DNA of 27,412 nt from UBA4660 sp034408895. Lineage in GTDB: Bacteria > Bacteroidota > Bacteroidia > Flavobacteriales_D > Sanyastnellaceae. This document shows, in pieces, positions 1 through 8,607 of this stretch. Made by a program: the position numbers and the translations under genes. Location: NCBI GenBank assembly GCA_034408895.1, contig JAWXCI010000035.1, forward strand, positions 1 to 27,412, given 5' to 3'. Below the pieces are notes generated by a model. That model was not told the origin of the DNA, ran no database searches, and was given only the letters and a program-made list of their open reading frames with translations. Positions within the stretch are counted from its first letter, which is position 1. Each line of letters begins with the position of its first letter.

Positions 1-36
1 AATGTTCGCAACGAACGCCTCGTAGTAACCCGCTAA
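1..36 (+). CDS. Possible C-terminal tail of an upstream gene (partial)
   Basis: The first 36 bases read as an open frame ending NERLVVTR and a TAA at 34-36. A hydrophobic-basic ending of this kind is common at the very C-terminus of T9SS sorting domains. A second frame is open to a TAG at 49-51, so the choice of frame is uncertain. The strong hairpin terminator that follows directly supports some plus-strand gene ending here. Confidence 0.3.
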   Translation, partial: NVRNERLVVTR

Positions 37-59
37 ACGGTTTAAGTAAATAGTTTTGA

Positions 60-92
60 AAAAGCCCTCTGCGAAAGCAGGGGGCTTTTTCG
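60..92 (+). terminator. Rho-independent terminator, probably bidirectional
   Basis: The arm AAAGCCCTCTGC, a GAAA tetraloop, and GCAGGGGGCTTTTT form an almost perfect 12-bp stem followed by a T-run. The A-run on the left arm gives a T-run on the other strand, so the hairpin could also stop transcription arriving from the minus-strand remnant at 287-842. Confidence 0.85.
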
Positions 93-286
93 TTTTGGAG
101 GTTATGCTGAAAGGAATGGCTGAAAAGCCATTGCAAGTTGACGGCAACGGCCATAAAGCCCTCGCCAGCTGTGCTAAATATTGTCCAACGATATGTCAAA
201 GAGGTTTTTTGAAACAGTTGAATATTCGATTGAAAGTCCAACGAGCGATAAGCACACAACGCTTAAAGCGAGGTCGCATGAACGGG

Positions 287-842
287 TCATTCCACTACCA
301 CTTTCTTCATCACGGCACTTTCAACTGCAATAATCTTTACGAAATAAATTCCACGATTCCATCGTGAAGTGTTCAGCACGCATGTTGAAGAAGCGCAACT
401 TGTTTTGAAAATTTCTTTGCCCAGCAGATCATGAATGATGATGGAAGAAATGTTTTGGAAAGTGATTCGATTTGGAATTGGGAAGAGACAGTTTTGGGAA
501 TATGTTCAGGTGGTTTGCAAAATCTATTTCGGTCATACCTATTCCATTAATGGTGTGGCAGGTGGAAGTGTCGGTGCAACTATTTTGTGTAATCGCAACA
601 GCGAAATTGCCGTTGAGAGAAGCGGTAAATACTTGATTGGTGTCACCGCTTACCGCAGCAAAACCATTATCACAATCCAACCAATGGTACATGGCTCCAA
701 ACACGTTGGAAGTTAATGTCAAGCCATTCTGCGTTACAGAAGTATCAATAGTGCTGACAGTAAGATTGACGGTAATTACATTATCGCACCCACATCCAGT
801 TTTGTTTGCTAACACCCTTTCATAGTTTTTCTGGCGGGACAT
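287..842 (-). pseudogene. Remnant of a T9SS-secreted surface protein (C-terminal part, frameshifted)
   Basis: Reading on the minus strand from 842, the frame encodes a beta-rich segment of the type found before T9SS sorting domains in Bacteroidota: a NLTVSTIDTSVTQNG stretch, then YHWLDC, then ITQNSCTDTS, then LNIFP at about 490-510. After LNIFP the reading frame is lost and stops at 429. The sorting domain continues in another frame (IIIHDLLGKEIF, then RWNRGIYFVKI, then MKKVVVE) to a TGA at 287-289. The third frame supplies FPNPV-like residues in between, so one or probably two indels lie at about 445-495. Upstream of 842 the same frame meets a TAG within twelve codons and there is no signal peptide, so the 5' part of the gene is gone. 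Met at 842 is therefore unlikely to be a real start. Decayed gene, not expressed as a secreted protein. Confidence 0.75.
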
Positions 843-1306
843 GACACGTTCGTGCTATTTCCCGCTCCATCAATCCATAAAACCTTTGTCCCCGATTTAG
901 CGAACCAATGTTTTATCAATCAAAAAACCAAAACAAAATGCGAGACAAAACCTTTAAACTCATGTTGTCCTTCACCCTATTCATGCTGATGAGTGTGATG
1001 GCAAAAACACAATGCGGAACCGATGTGCCCATCGTCATTCATGCTTCGAGCGGTGCAGTTAACTCAATTGATTTTTCCATCTTCGATGAGAACAACGTGT
1101 TGGTGTTGCAAGGTGATGGTGATGATGTGGAAGAAACATTTTGCCTGCCCCTTGGTTGCTACACCATCGTTGTGTCCGGTTTGAGCTGTTCGCCATTCAG
1201 CTTTAATGGCTTTACCGGTTGCTTCCCCGATACCTGGAGCATTGAAGCCTTAGGAATCTCCGTTGCCGGTGGTGCCCAAAGCACGGCTGAATTCTGCCTG
1301 ATGTAT

Positions 1307-4300
1307 GGCTGCACTGATTACCTCTATTGCAACTATAATCCACAGGCAAGTTTCAATGATGGAAGTTGTGATGGAATTCCGGGTTGTACTGATAACACCG
1401 CATGCAATTTTCAACCCTATGCAAGTTGCGATAATGGAACATGCAGCACTACAAACTCAGGATTACCCTTTTCATTCACAATAACTGACAACACGGGAGG
1501 TGGACTTGGTGATGTGCAATGGGATTTGTATGGCTATTACGCCAATTTCTATGGAGACCTTAGCCCCGACCCCAATGTGTGGACAGAAAACGTATGCCTG
1601 CTTCCAGGCTGCTATTCATTCTATCTCGATGGCATTCCAAATGGTCACGATGTGACAGTCACATTCAGTGATTTGCAAAGGGGTGAAGTTTATTATGAAA
1701 GTTCAAGTTCCTACGGATTTGTATTCGGTGGAGAAGGCGGTTGCAACGACCCCACTGCGTGCAATTACAATGCGAAAGCCATTTGCCAAACTGTCGTTTG
1801 TGCTTATCCAGGCTGTACCAATCCGCAGGCGTGTAACTATGACCCACTGGCCGGTTGCAACGATGGTTCGTGCGACATGTCAAGCGGTGCACAAGTAGAA
1901 ATTTATGGAAGCACTTGTCATCTGACTATAACCAATTCATCGGACGAAGTGATTTATGACCAGGAAATAGTTAGTGGGTTCTTTAGCCTCAACACTACAC
2001 AATACCTCACCTGCCTTCCATTTGAATGTCTCACGTTTGAGGTAACGGGTTTGACCTGTGGAAGTTTTTTTGGTTTAACAACCTGTGAACAATTAAGAGT
2101 AAACGTAAATGGAAATACCATCTACACTTTTTACGCAAACGATTTCATATCGGAAACACAAATCATTTGCATTACACAGGGTTGCACCGACCCTGTTGCC
2201 TGCAATTTTGATTCTGAAGCAACAACGGATGATGGCTCGTGCGGATACATTGTGGGATGCACTGAACCAAATGCTGTGAACTACAATGCAAATGCAATAT
2301 GTGATGATGGTTCGTGCAACGGTGGTGTGTACGGTTGCACCAATGCCCTGTCATGCAACTACGATGCAGCAGCCACTGTTGATAATGGTTCCTGCGACCT
2401 TACTTCTACAACACTCACCGTAAATGTGGTGAACAATACGGGCGGTGCAGCCAGCGCCATTGCATTGGTACTTACCGATGATCAAGGGTTGCTTTATACT
2501 TCCATCACCGTGCCTGTGGATAGTTCGCACACCGAAGAATTGTGTCTGCCTGTAGCTTGTTTTCAATACAGTGTTTTTGGACGAGGGCCCAACGACTTGG
2601 TGACCATTACCACACATTCGGGCAGCCAGTTTAATCTGTTTGGAAATGGAACACAATGCCTCACTCCGGGATGCACCAACTCTTCATTTTGTAACTACAG
2701 TCCCTTGTTCAATGTAGATGATGGTTCATGCTGCAACACCAACACCTACACCTTCCTCAGCCTCTTTGATGGCGGAAGCGAAACATTGGATGGCGCAGTT
2801 TACAATATCTACGACAGCAACAATGCGCTCATAAAAAGCAGCTATTCAAATTCCATTGACGAACGTTTCGAAAACTATTGTCTGGCGGATGGATGCTACT
2901 CGTTAGAAATTATTCCCGATGGCGCGGGCAACCCTATCACTTGGAACATTGATAATGGTACATCATTTCAAACGGGTTCAGGTGGCGGAACTTTTGTCTT
3001 CACTGTTGGCGGGTCATTCGGATGTACTGATCCCGCTGCCTGCAACTTTAGTTTAGATGCCGTATGCGACAATGTCTCTTGCAATTATGGTTCCCCTGTG
3101 CGGCTGCGTGTTACCAATGCTACTTCATCACCCGCTGTGATCAACTATTCTTTCAAGCAAGAATTCTTCGGCCCTGTGATCGCTTCAGGAAGTGTGACTG
3201 CGCAATTCGGTCAGCAGAATTTTGATTTGTGTTTACCTGAAGATTGTTTGTTCTTCACCATTTCGGGAATGGGTTCTGGTGACTCATACCAGATTGGTGT
3301 CATCCAAAATGGAAATGTGTTTGTGCCCCTGCAATTCACACAGAACAGCGGAAACACGAACACAACCAATGCCGGAGTTTGCAACCAATACGGCTGCACG
3401 GATAATGGCGCATGCAATTTCAACGGGTAGGCAAATGTGGACGATGGCAGTTGTCTTTATGGCTGCGATCTGTGCAGCGAACTTGCATTGATTGATGGTG
3501 GCGATGAAGTACTCGCAAACACTACGGTGAATGTCTATGATGTATTCATGCAATTGATTCAAACTCATCACTCGCACCAGATTGATGAAGACTACATAGG
3601 AGTTTGTACGGAGGAAGCCGGTTGTTATTTCCTCGAGATAATTACCGATGCACCGGGAGATCCAGTGTCATGGAGCATGACTATTGATGGAAATTTTTTT
3701 AGTGGTGTTGGCCCTGGAGTCTATGGCTTTTCTCCAAGCGGAACCATGGGATGCACAGAAGAAAATGCAGCCAACTATGATGTGGATGCAAGTTGTGATG
3801 ACGGCTCATGCATATTCCCCGGTTGTACCGATCCAGAGGCTTGCAACTTTGATCCCAATGCGAATCAGGACGATGGCAGTTGTCAAAGCGGAGCCCAGCT
3901 TGTACTCGGTTTTTCCAATTCAACTTTGTCCAACAATGAAGTGAGTTTTGCGGCCAGCAATGCACTGGGTCAAACGTTGATCATTCAATCCATTCCTGTT
4001 GGTGGGCATGAGGTGAGTTTCTGTTTGCCATACGAGTGCAACACCATCATCTTTAACGGAATCGGAATGGGCGATACCTATTCTATAACCACCAATGCCG
4101 GAGGCGATTTGTTGTTGGAAGGTGGATACGAAGGGTTGTCAAATGCAAGTATCCAATTGTGTATTGACGATGAAGGATGTATGGATCCCAATGCATGTAA
4201 CTACACACCCATCGCCATTGTTGACGATGGATCGTGCAATTACCTTAGCCTTGACCTCGATATTCAAACCATTTCAACTGGTAGCGCACTGTATGTGTTG

Positions 4301-5855
4301 TTCGATCCTACGGGTGCCATCATCAGTTCGGGACAGGTAGGAGGTCTTCAAAATTTCTTAGACAACTATTGTTTGGACGAAGGATGTTACGAAGTGTTTT
4401 TTCAGTCACCTGATTTCAGTACGGGAGGTTATGGAATAATTAATTTCACCATTAATGGAATACCATTATTCGTACCTGTATTTGTCAGTGTATCTGGATT
4501 CTATCCATTTTGTATCGAATACGGTTGTATGGATCCGATTGCATGCAACTTTAATGCACAGGCATACCACGATGATGGGTCATGTATCTATCAAACCGGT
4601 GGATGCAATGATCCTGCGGCATGCAATTATCAACCGGGAATTTTCTGTGTAGAAAATTGCGTGTATGCGCCCAATGCAATATTCACAATTGTGAATGGCA
4701 ACCAAGCCAATGTGATCAACTATATCATCAAGAATGAGGCGAATGAAATTCTTTATGAGGGTGCAATTACAAGCACGCTTGTTCTGCCCGTTTGTTTGGG
4801 CCCCGGTTGTTATGTTGTGCTAACAAGTGGTATGCAAATAACAAGTCCGGTAGCAGTAGATTTCTGGGAAATGGAATTCAACGGCAGCATAGTTTCGACC
4901 GGAACAGGACAAAATCCCAACAATGATTTTTGCCTCTATGTCGGTTGTACCAATCCTTCCTCTTGTGCCTATAATCCAACTGCAGGTTTTGATGATGGCA
5001 GTTGCAGTGATTTTCAAACGGTGGGTGTGTTCATTGAGCGACAAGTGGCTACCAATGAAACGGATGAGCTTTGGTTGATCAGTTCCTTTGTTGATCCTAA
5101 CAATGGCAATTCAATACAGCAAATAGTTTTAGCCAATGCAAGTTTTACGGGCACTCATTCCGAGTTTTTCTGCTTGCCCAATGGCTGCTACGAAGTGATC
5201 ATTAATGAAATAGCTGATGGCGATGTGGTGAGCATTGTAGATGAAAATGGGCAAGTGTTGTGGCAAGGTGTTGGCCCTATGGAATATGTAGCAGCTTCCA
5301 TTTGCCCGGGCATGGGCTGCATGGATGCTGTTGCCTGCAACTACAACGCCTTTGCGGATGATGACGATGGTTCTTGTCTTTATGGAACCAGCGGTTGCAC
5401 CCTTGCTGCGGCTTGCAACTACAATCCTGCTGCCACTTGCAACGATGGTTCATGTCTGTTGCCGGGTTGCAACGATACCCTTGCATGCAACTATGATCCC
5501 GCTGCCGGTTGCGATGATGGTTCGTGTTTGCTCAGTGCGCAACTTCATTTGCACAACGTGAACAATCCCGTTATCACCGTCACAATTTCCGATGATGCAT
5601 TCAATTTATATTTCAACGGAACATCCACACCCAATCAGGTGAACACCACATTGAACGGATGCATGCCCACACAATGCTACCAGGTTTCTGTTGCCGGCCT
5701 TTCCGGTGCCGATAGCTGGAATTTGCAAGTGGGCAGCGCCATAGTGGCCAGCGGAAATACCAATGGCGTATTCAACTTTTGTTTCGCTGACGGATGCACT
5801 GCTTTAGCCGCTTGCAACTACAGCCCCGCAGCAGTTCACGATGACGGAAGTTGTT
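1307..5855 (+). repeat. Twenty-copy 21-residue GCTD...DDGSC protein repeats
   Basis: Coding repeats of about 63 bp occur singly or in runs of two or three (for example at 1307, 1739 and 2180, and a triple just before the last module at about 5315-5530), separated by larger beta-type modules. Conserved positions are the opening G-C, the central A-C-N-Y/F, and the closing D-D-G-S-C. Many copies have an extra Cys before the DDG. The acidic, Cys-bounded form suggests disulfide-stabilised and possibly Ca-binding units; that role is inference. Confidence 0.85.
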
Positions 5856-5866
5856 TCTTTCTTGAA

Positions 5867-6031
5867 GGAGATTTTGACGGAAACCTTGTGGTGAACACCG
5901 GTGACCTGCTACAATTTATGGCTGCCTTCGGCTGTTCAGGATCCTGCGGTGCCTTTGATTTGGATGGGAACAATGCGGTAAACACAGGCGACCTTCTACA
6001 ATTCATGGCGCTGTTTGGAAGTTCTTGTCAG
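5867..6031 (+). other. Dockerin-like duplicated motif at the C-terminus
   Basis: Two copies of D-x-D-G-N-x-x-V-N-T-G-D-L-L-Q-F-M-A-x-F-G lie back to back, separated by a short Cys/Gly-rich linker. This matches the general form of type I dockerin half-sites (an EF-hand-like Ca loop followed by a helix). In Bacteroidota such motifs can end secreted proteins outside any cellulosome, so the partner is unknown. Confidence 0.65.
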
Positions 6032-6057
6032 TAAAAATTTGCTTTTGGTTTTATCTA

Positions 6058-6073
6058 CCTGTCGGCAGACAGG
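6058..6073. repeat. Short palindrome CCTGTC-N4-GACAGG
   Basis: A perfect 6-bp inverted repeat with a 4-nt loop lies between the giant gene and its terminator. I associate near-identical sequences with dispersed intergenic repeats in Bacteroidota genomes, but this is recollection and no second copy is present in the window. Confidence 0.4.
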
Positions 6074-6086
6074 CCTCGCTAAAATG

Positions 6087-6128
6087 AAAACCCTGTCTCG
6101 TTTGAAACGAGATGGGGTTTTTGTTTTT
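6087..6128 (+). terminator. Rho-independent terminator of the giant Cys-rich gene
   Basis: The core CTCGTTT-G-AAACGAG is flanked by AAAACCC on the left and GGGGTTTTTG on the right. The result is a long stem with a small internal mismatch followed by two T-runs, about 50 bases after the TAA at 6032-6034. Confidence 0.85.
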
Positions 6129-6202
6129 CCATTGGGCATTCAGCAAAAAAAAGTAAAAGTGAAAAGGCGCACTTAAGAAATCGGTGGCTATCAGGCTAGC
6201 GG

Positions 6203-6226
6203 TTTGAGTTGTGATTCAAACTCAAA
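6203..6226. promoter_or_regulatory. Inverted repeat upstream of the toxin-antitoxin pair (possible operator)
   Basis: TTTGAGTT and AACTCAAA form a perfect 8-bp inverted repeat with an 8-base spacer, about 40 bases upstream of the antitoxin ATG at 6268. Antitoxins of this general type commonly bind such palindromes to repress their own operon. The operator role is inferred from position only. Confidence 0.35.
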
Positions 6227-6267
6227 GGGCATTCGATTAGATTTTTTCAAACATTCATTGGTATAAA

Positions 6268-6529
6268 ATGACACTTGCAAAAAGAAAAAAAATTTATCAC
6301 TGAAAAAATCAATGCTCTGACCAGCCCGGAACTTCTTACATATATCTCTGGACTATTTGAGGACGAACAACTGGAGGACAATTGGTGGTCTAAACTAACC
6401 ACTGAACAAAAAGCAAGTATTGACCGTGGTGAAGATGATTTCAAGCACGGCCGGTATATGTCTAACCAACAAATGCAGGAGCATTTTTGCCAAACGTCAG
6501 AGAACTTGAATGGTCGCAAGCGTCCCTGA
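6268..6529 (+). pseudogene. Antitoxin of a ParDE/RelBE-like module, out of frame at its ATG
   Basis: The main frame gives about 80 residues (FITEKINALTSPELL, then EDNWWSKLTTEQKASIDRG, then DDFKHGRYMSNQQM). The pattern 'W..L...QK..I..G..D...GR.....M' is that of small Bacteroidota antitoxins (addiction-module component type) found beside RelE/ParE toxins. The ATG at 6268 starts MTLAKRKK but runs to a stop at 6301-6303, because a run of eight A follows. Seven A would join it perfectly to FITEKINAL. A TTG at 6275 is in the correct frame and could serve as a weak start. So this is either a frameshifted antitoxin, a slippage-dependent one, or a TTG-started one. The C-terminal residues overlap the toxin gene. 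Confidence 0.6.
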
Positions 6530-6807
6530 ACCACATCCAATCGGTAGTTGATTTTCTTGATTTAGAGTGGAGTTCGAAAACAGGGGACAAATTTCTTTTA
6601 AGGGTTCAGGAATTCGTAAGCCAGATTGTATCCAATCCATTCATTTAACTGTTTGCTTCAGGCTCCAGGAATCTTCGCAAAGCACTTATCACTAAGCACA
6701 ACGCAGCGGTATTCCTGGTAACCGACAACAAAATCAGGATACTCACTATCTATGACACAAGGATGAACCCTGTGAAAAAAAAATCTCAATTGAAAAGATT
6801 GAAATAG
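6487..6807 (+). pseudogene. ParE/RelE-family toxin with in-frame TAA
   Basis: The frame from a TTG at 6487 reads M-P-N-V-R-E-L-E-W-S, then HIQSVVDFLDLEWSSKTGDKF, and continues to SNPFI followed by TAA at 6646-6648. Without any frame change it goes on as LFASGSRNLRKALITKHN, then TDNKIRILTIYDTRMNP, to a TAG at 6805-6807. Together these give 106 codons with the whole ParE layout: an N-terminal W-S motif, helices, an NP turn, the R-K-x-L-I-T-K-H-N strand, and a closing I-L-T-I-Y-D-T-R strand. The TAA removes the second half, including the beta-sheet core, so the toxin should be inactive. The start overlaps the antitoxin end, as is usual in these operons. Confidence 0.7.
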
Positions 6808-6876
6808 CAAGGAGACAATCTGTCGTTCGCTGAGGTATTCCTCATAGCTCATTCGTTTGTCAATCATCCCCGGCAG
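6808..6876 (-). pseudogene. 3' tail fragment of a second ABC-F gene
   Basis: The minus strand reads P-G-M-I-D-K-R-M-S-Y-E-E-Y-L-S-E-R. This matches the end of the intact ABC-F protein about 150 bases away (S-G-V-I-D-K-R-M-S-Y-D-E-Y-L-S-D-K). At DNA level about 33 of 40 bases agree, with many differences at third codon positions, so it is a diverged paralogue rather than a recent copy. Nothing upstream of the PGMIDK residues resembles ABC-F. It abuts the toxin stop codon directly. Confidence 0.65.
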
Positions 6877-6922
6877 AAAGCTCTGTCAGCCCGAAGTTTC
6901 GAGGTAACGGGGTTTTTGTTTT

Positions 6923-8554
6923 TCACTCCACCACTTCCACGGCATACATCCTCTTGCGCAACTCCTTAATGCTTTTATCACTCAGATATTCATCGTAACT
7001 CATGCGTTTGTCAATCACTCCACTTGGTGTGATTTCGATAATGCGGTTGGCAACGGTTTGTACAAACTCATGGTCATGAGATGTGAACAGTGCGACTTGA
7101 TTCCAGTCCTTCATTGCGTTGTTAAACGCAGTAATGGATTCGAGGTCGAGGTGGTTAGTGGGTTCGTCCATGATGAGGCAATTAGGATTGCCCAACATCA
7201 TGCGTGAAATCATGCAGCGCACTTTTTCTCCACCACTTAACACGTTCGATTTCTTCATCACTTCTTCTCCGCTGAAAAGCATTTTGCCCAGAAAGCCGCG
7301 CACATAAGTTTCGTCTTTGTCTTTTGAATATTGCCGAAGCCAATCCACCAGGTTGTCGTCTGCATTGAAATATTTCGAATTGTCGTTTGGCAAATAGCCC
7401 ATGGTGATGGTGCTGCCCCATTCCACTTCACCTGAATCGGCTTTTTCATTTTCTGCAAGAATTTCAAAAAACATGGTGATGGCGCTGCGCTCTCGCGAAA
7501 GCACCAATACCCTATCGCCTTTGCTCAACCGGAATGAAACATCTGCAAACAACTGCGCGCCATCGGCAGACTTCTTCGAGAGGTTTTCGATGTTGAGAAT
7601 CTGGTCGCCACACTCACGCTCAGGACGGAAAATGATTCCCGGATATTTTCTTGAAGAGGGTTTGATGTTCTCAATAACCAGTTTGTCCAGCAGTTTTTTG
7701 CGGCTTGTTGCTTGTCTTGATTTAGATGCATTTGCACTGAAGCGCTCCACAAACTCCTGTAATTCTTTTCGCTTCTCTTCTGTCTTTTTATTCTGGTCGG
7801 CACGCTGGCGCAATGCGAGCTGGCTGCTCTCGTACCAGAAAGTGTAATTGCCGGGGTACAATTGAATCTTGCCGAAATCAATATCAGCCACGTGGGTGCA
7901 CACCGCATCGAGAAAGTGACGGTCGTGGGAAACCACAATCACCGTGTTCTGGAAATCTGCAAGAAAATTTTCGAGCCAGTCAATCGTTGCCACATCAAGG
8001 TCGTTGGTAGGCTCATCCAGAAGCAGGATGTCCGGATTGCCGAACAATGCCTGCGCAAGCAGCACACGCACTTTTTCCTTCCCGTTCATTTCACCCATCA
8101 GTTTGTGATGGTCGTCTTCGCGCACACCCAAACCGCTGAGCATATTCGCTGCATCGCTCTCCGCATTCCACCCATCCATTTCGGCAAACTGTGTTTCAAG
8201 TTCTGCTGCTTTCTCTCCGTCCTCATCTGTGAAAATGGGGTTGGCGTAAATGGTCTCCTTCGCCTTCATCACATCCCACAATTTTTTGTTGCCCATCAGC
8301 ACTGTGTTCAATACTGAATGACCATCAAACTCGAAGTGGTTTTGTTTCAGCACACTCATGCGCTCACCGGGACCCATGTGAATCTGACCAGTCATCGCCT
8401 CAATTTCTCCTGCAAGAATTTTCAGGAAAGTGGTTTTGCCGGAACCATTGGCGCCTATTACTCCATAACAATTGCCAGGGATAAACTGTAGGTTGACTTC
8501 TTCGAAAAGTGTGCGCTTGCCGTAGCGCAATGAAAGATTGGAAACAGATAACAT
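6923..8554 (-). CDS. ABC-F ATPase, YbiT-like
   Basis: A 543-residue cytosolic protein with two ATP-binding domains and no membrane segments, as in the ABC-F ribosome-associated ATPases. It resembles the YbiT branch, including the linker motif R-F-S-A-N-A-S-K-S-R-Q-A-T-S-R at about 271-285. Domain 1 has Walker A GANGSGKTT (34-42), Walker B LLLDEP (177-182), and an SHDRHF switch (209-214), but the signature is degenerate (MNGKEK, 156-161). Domain 2 has a clean signature LSGGEK (439-444) and Walker B LIMDEP (460-465), but its P-loop is replaced by LSRERSAITM (352-361), with no GK(S/T). Since each ATP is held between Walker A of one domain and the signature of the other, one site is canonical and one degenerate. 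Probable role: translation factor acting at the ribosomal E site; resistance is not implied. Confidence 0.9.
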   Translation of the reverse strand: MLSVSNLSLRYGKRTLFEEVNLQFIPGNCYGVIGANGSGKTTFLKILAGEIEAMTGQIHMGPGERMSVLKQNHFEFDGHSVLNTVLMGNKKLWDVMKAKETIYANPIFTDEDGEKAAELETQFAEMDGWNAESDAANMLSGLGVREDDHHKLMGEMNGKEKVRVLLAQALFGNPDILLLDEPTNDLDVATIDWLENFLADFQNTVIVVSHDRHFLDAVCTHVADIDFGKIQLYPGNYTFWYESSQLALRQRADQNKKTEEKRKELQEFVERFSANASKSRQATSRKKLLDKLVIENIKPSSRKYPGIIFRPERECGDQILNIENLSKKSADGAQLFADVSFRLSKGDRVLVLSRERSAITMFFEILAENEKADSGEVEWGSTITMGYLPNDNSKYFNADDNLVDWLRQYSKDKDETYVRGFLGKMLFSGEEVMKKSNVLSGGEKVRCMISRMMLGNPNCLIMDEPTNHLDLESITAFNNAMKDWNQVALFTSHDHEFVQTVANRIIEITPSGVIDKRMSYDEYLSDKSIKELRKRMYAVEVVE

Positions 8555-8607
8555 GGATTTTTTTTAGGGGCGCGAAACTACGATATGAATCTAGGGCAGT
8601 TGCGCTG

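Larger units (their letters stand above)
938..6034 (+). pseudogene. Giant secreted Cys-rich modular protein with in-frame TAG at 3428-3430
   Basis: One continuous frame of 1698 codons is interrupted only by TAG at 3428-3430. The ATG at 938 is preferred over the in-frame ATG at 908 because MRDKTFKLML begins a good signal peptide, probably cleaved just before CGTDV. Twelve modules of roughly 90-110 residues, each with a C-L-P-x-x-C-Y-like core followed by a G-x-G-D-like turn, alternate with one to three copies of a 21-residue repeat. The repeat is of the form G-C-T-D-P-x-A-C-N-Y-x-P-x-A-x-x-D-D-G-S-C, with 20 copies between 1307 and about 5855. The protein ends in two dockerin-like loops (5867-6031). 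No T9SS domain follows. The stop falls inside repeat 10, where NG-stop-ANVDDGSC replaces the usual NPxANVDDGSC; CAG to TAG is the simplest origin. The first half (830 aa, modules 1-6) could still be secreted. The second half would need a GTG start at 3437 and lacks a signal peptide. Function unknown; adhesion or matrix building is a guess. Confidence 0.85.

Noticed and set aside
56..367. Open frame on the plus strand from 56
   Set aside because: It runs through the terminator and antisense to the T9SS remnant. Composition is not coding-like and there is no promoter.
435..825. Plus-strand open frames opposite the remnant at 287-842
   Set aside because: The minus strand carries recognisable T9SS protein motifs; these are shadows of it.
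3428..3430. TAG reassigned as a sense codon (alternative code) or pyrrolysine/selenocysteine-type recoding
   Set aside because: TAG ends susC normally, the lost residue is at a variable repeat position, and no recoding element is visible.
3437..6034. A separate second gene starting at GTG 3437
   Set aside because: The frame is the same as upstream, the start lies in the middle of a repeat unit, and there is no signal peptide. It is better explained as one gene with a nonsense codon.
6658..6867. Full 69-residue minus-strand gene containing MIDKRMSYEEYLSER
   Set aside because: Only the first 15 or so residues match ABC-F. The rest is antisense to the toxin frame, so it is called a tail fragment instead.
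7119..8317. Plus-strand open frames across the ABC-F gene
   Set aside because: They are antisense shadows of a gene with clear ATPase motifs.
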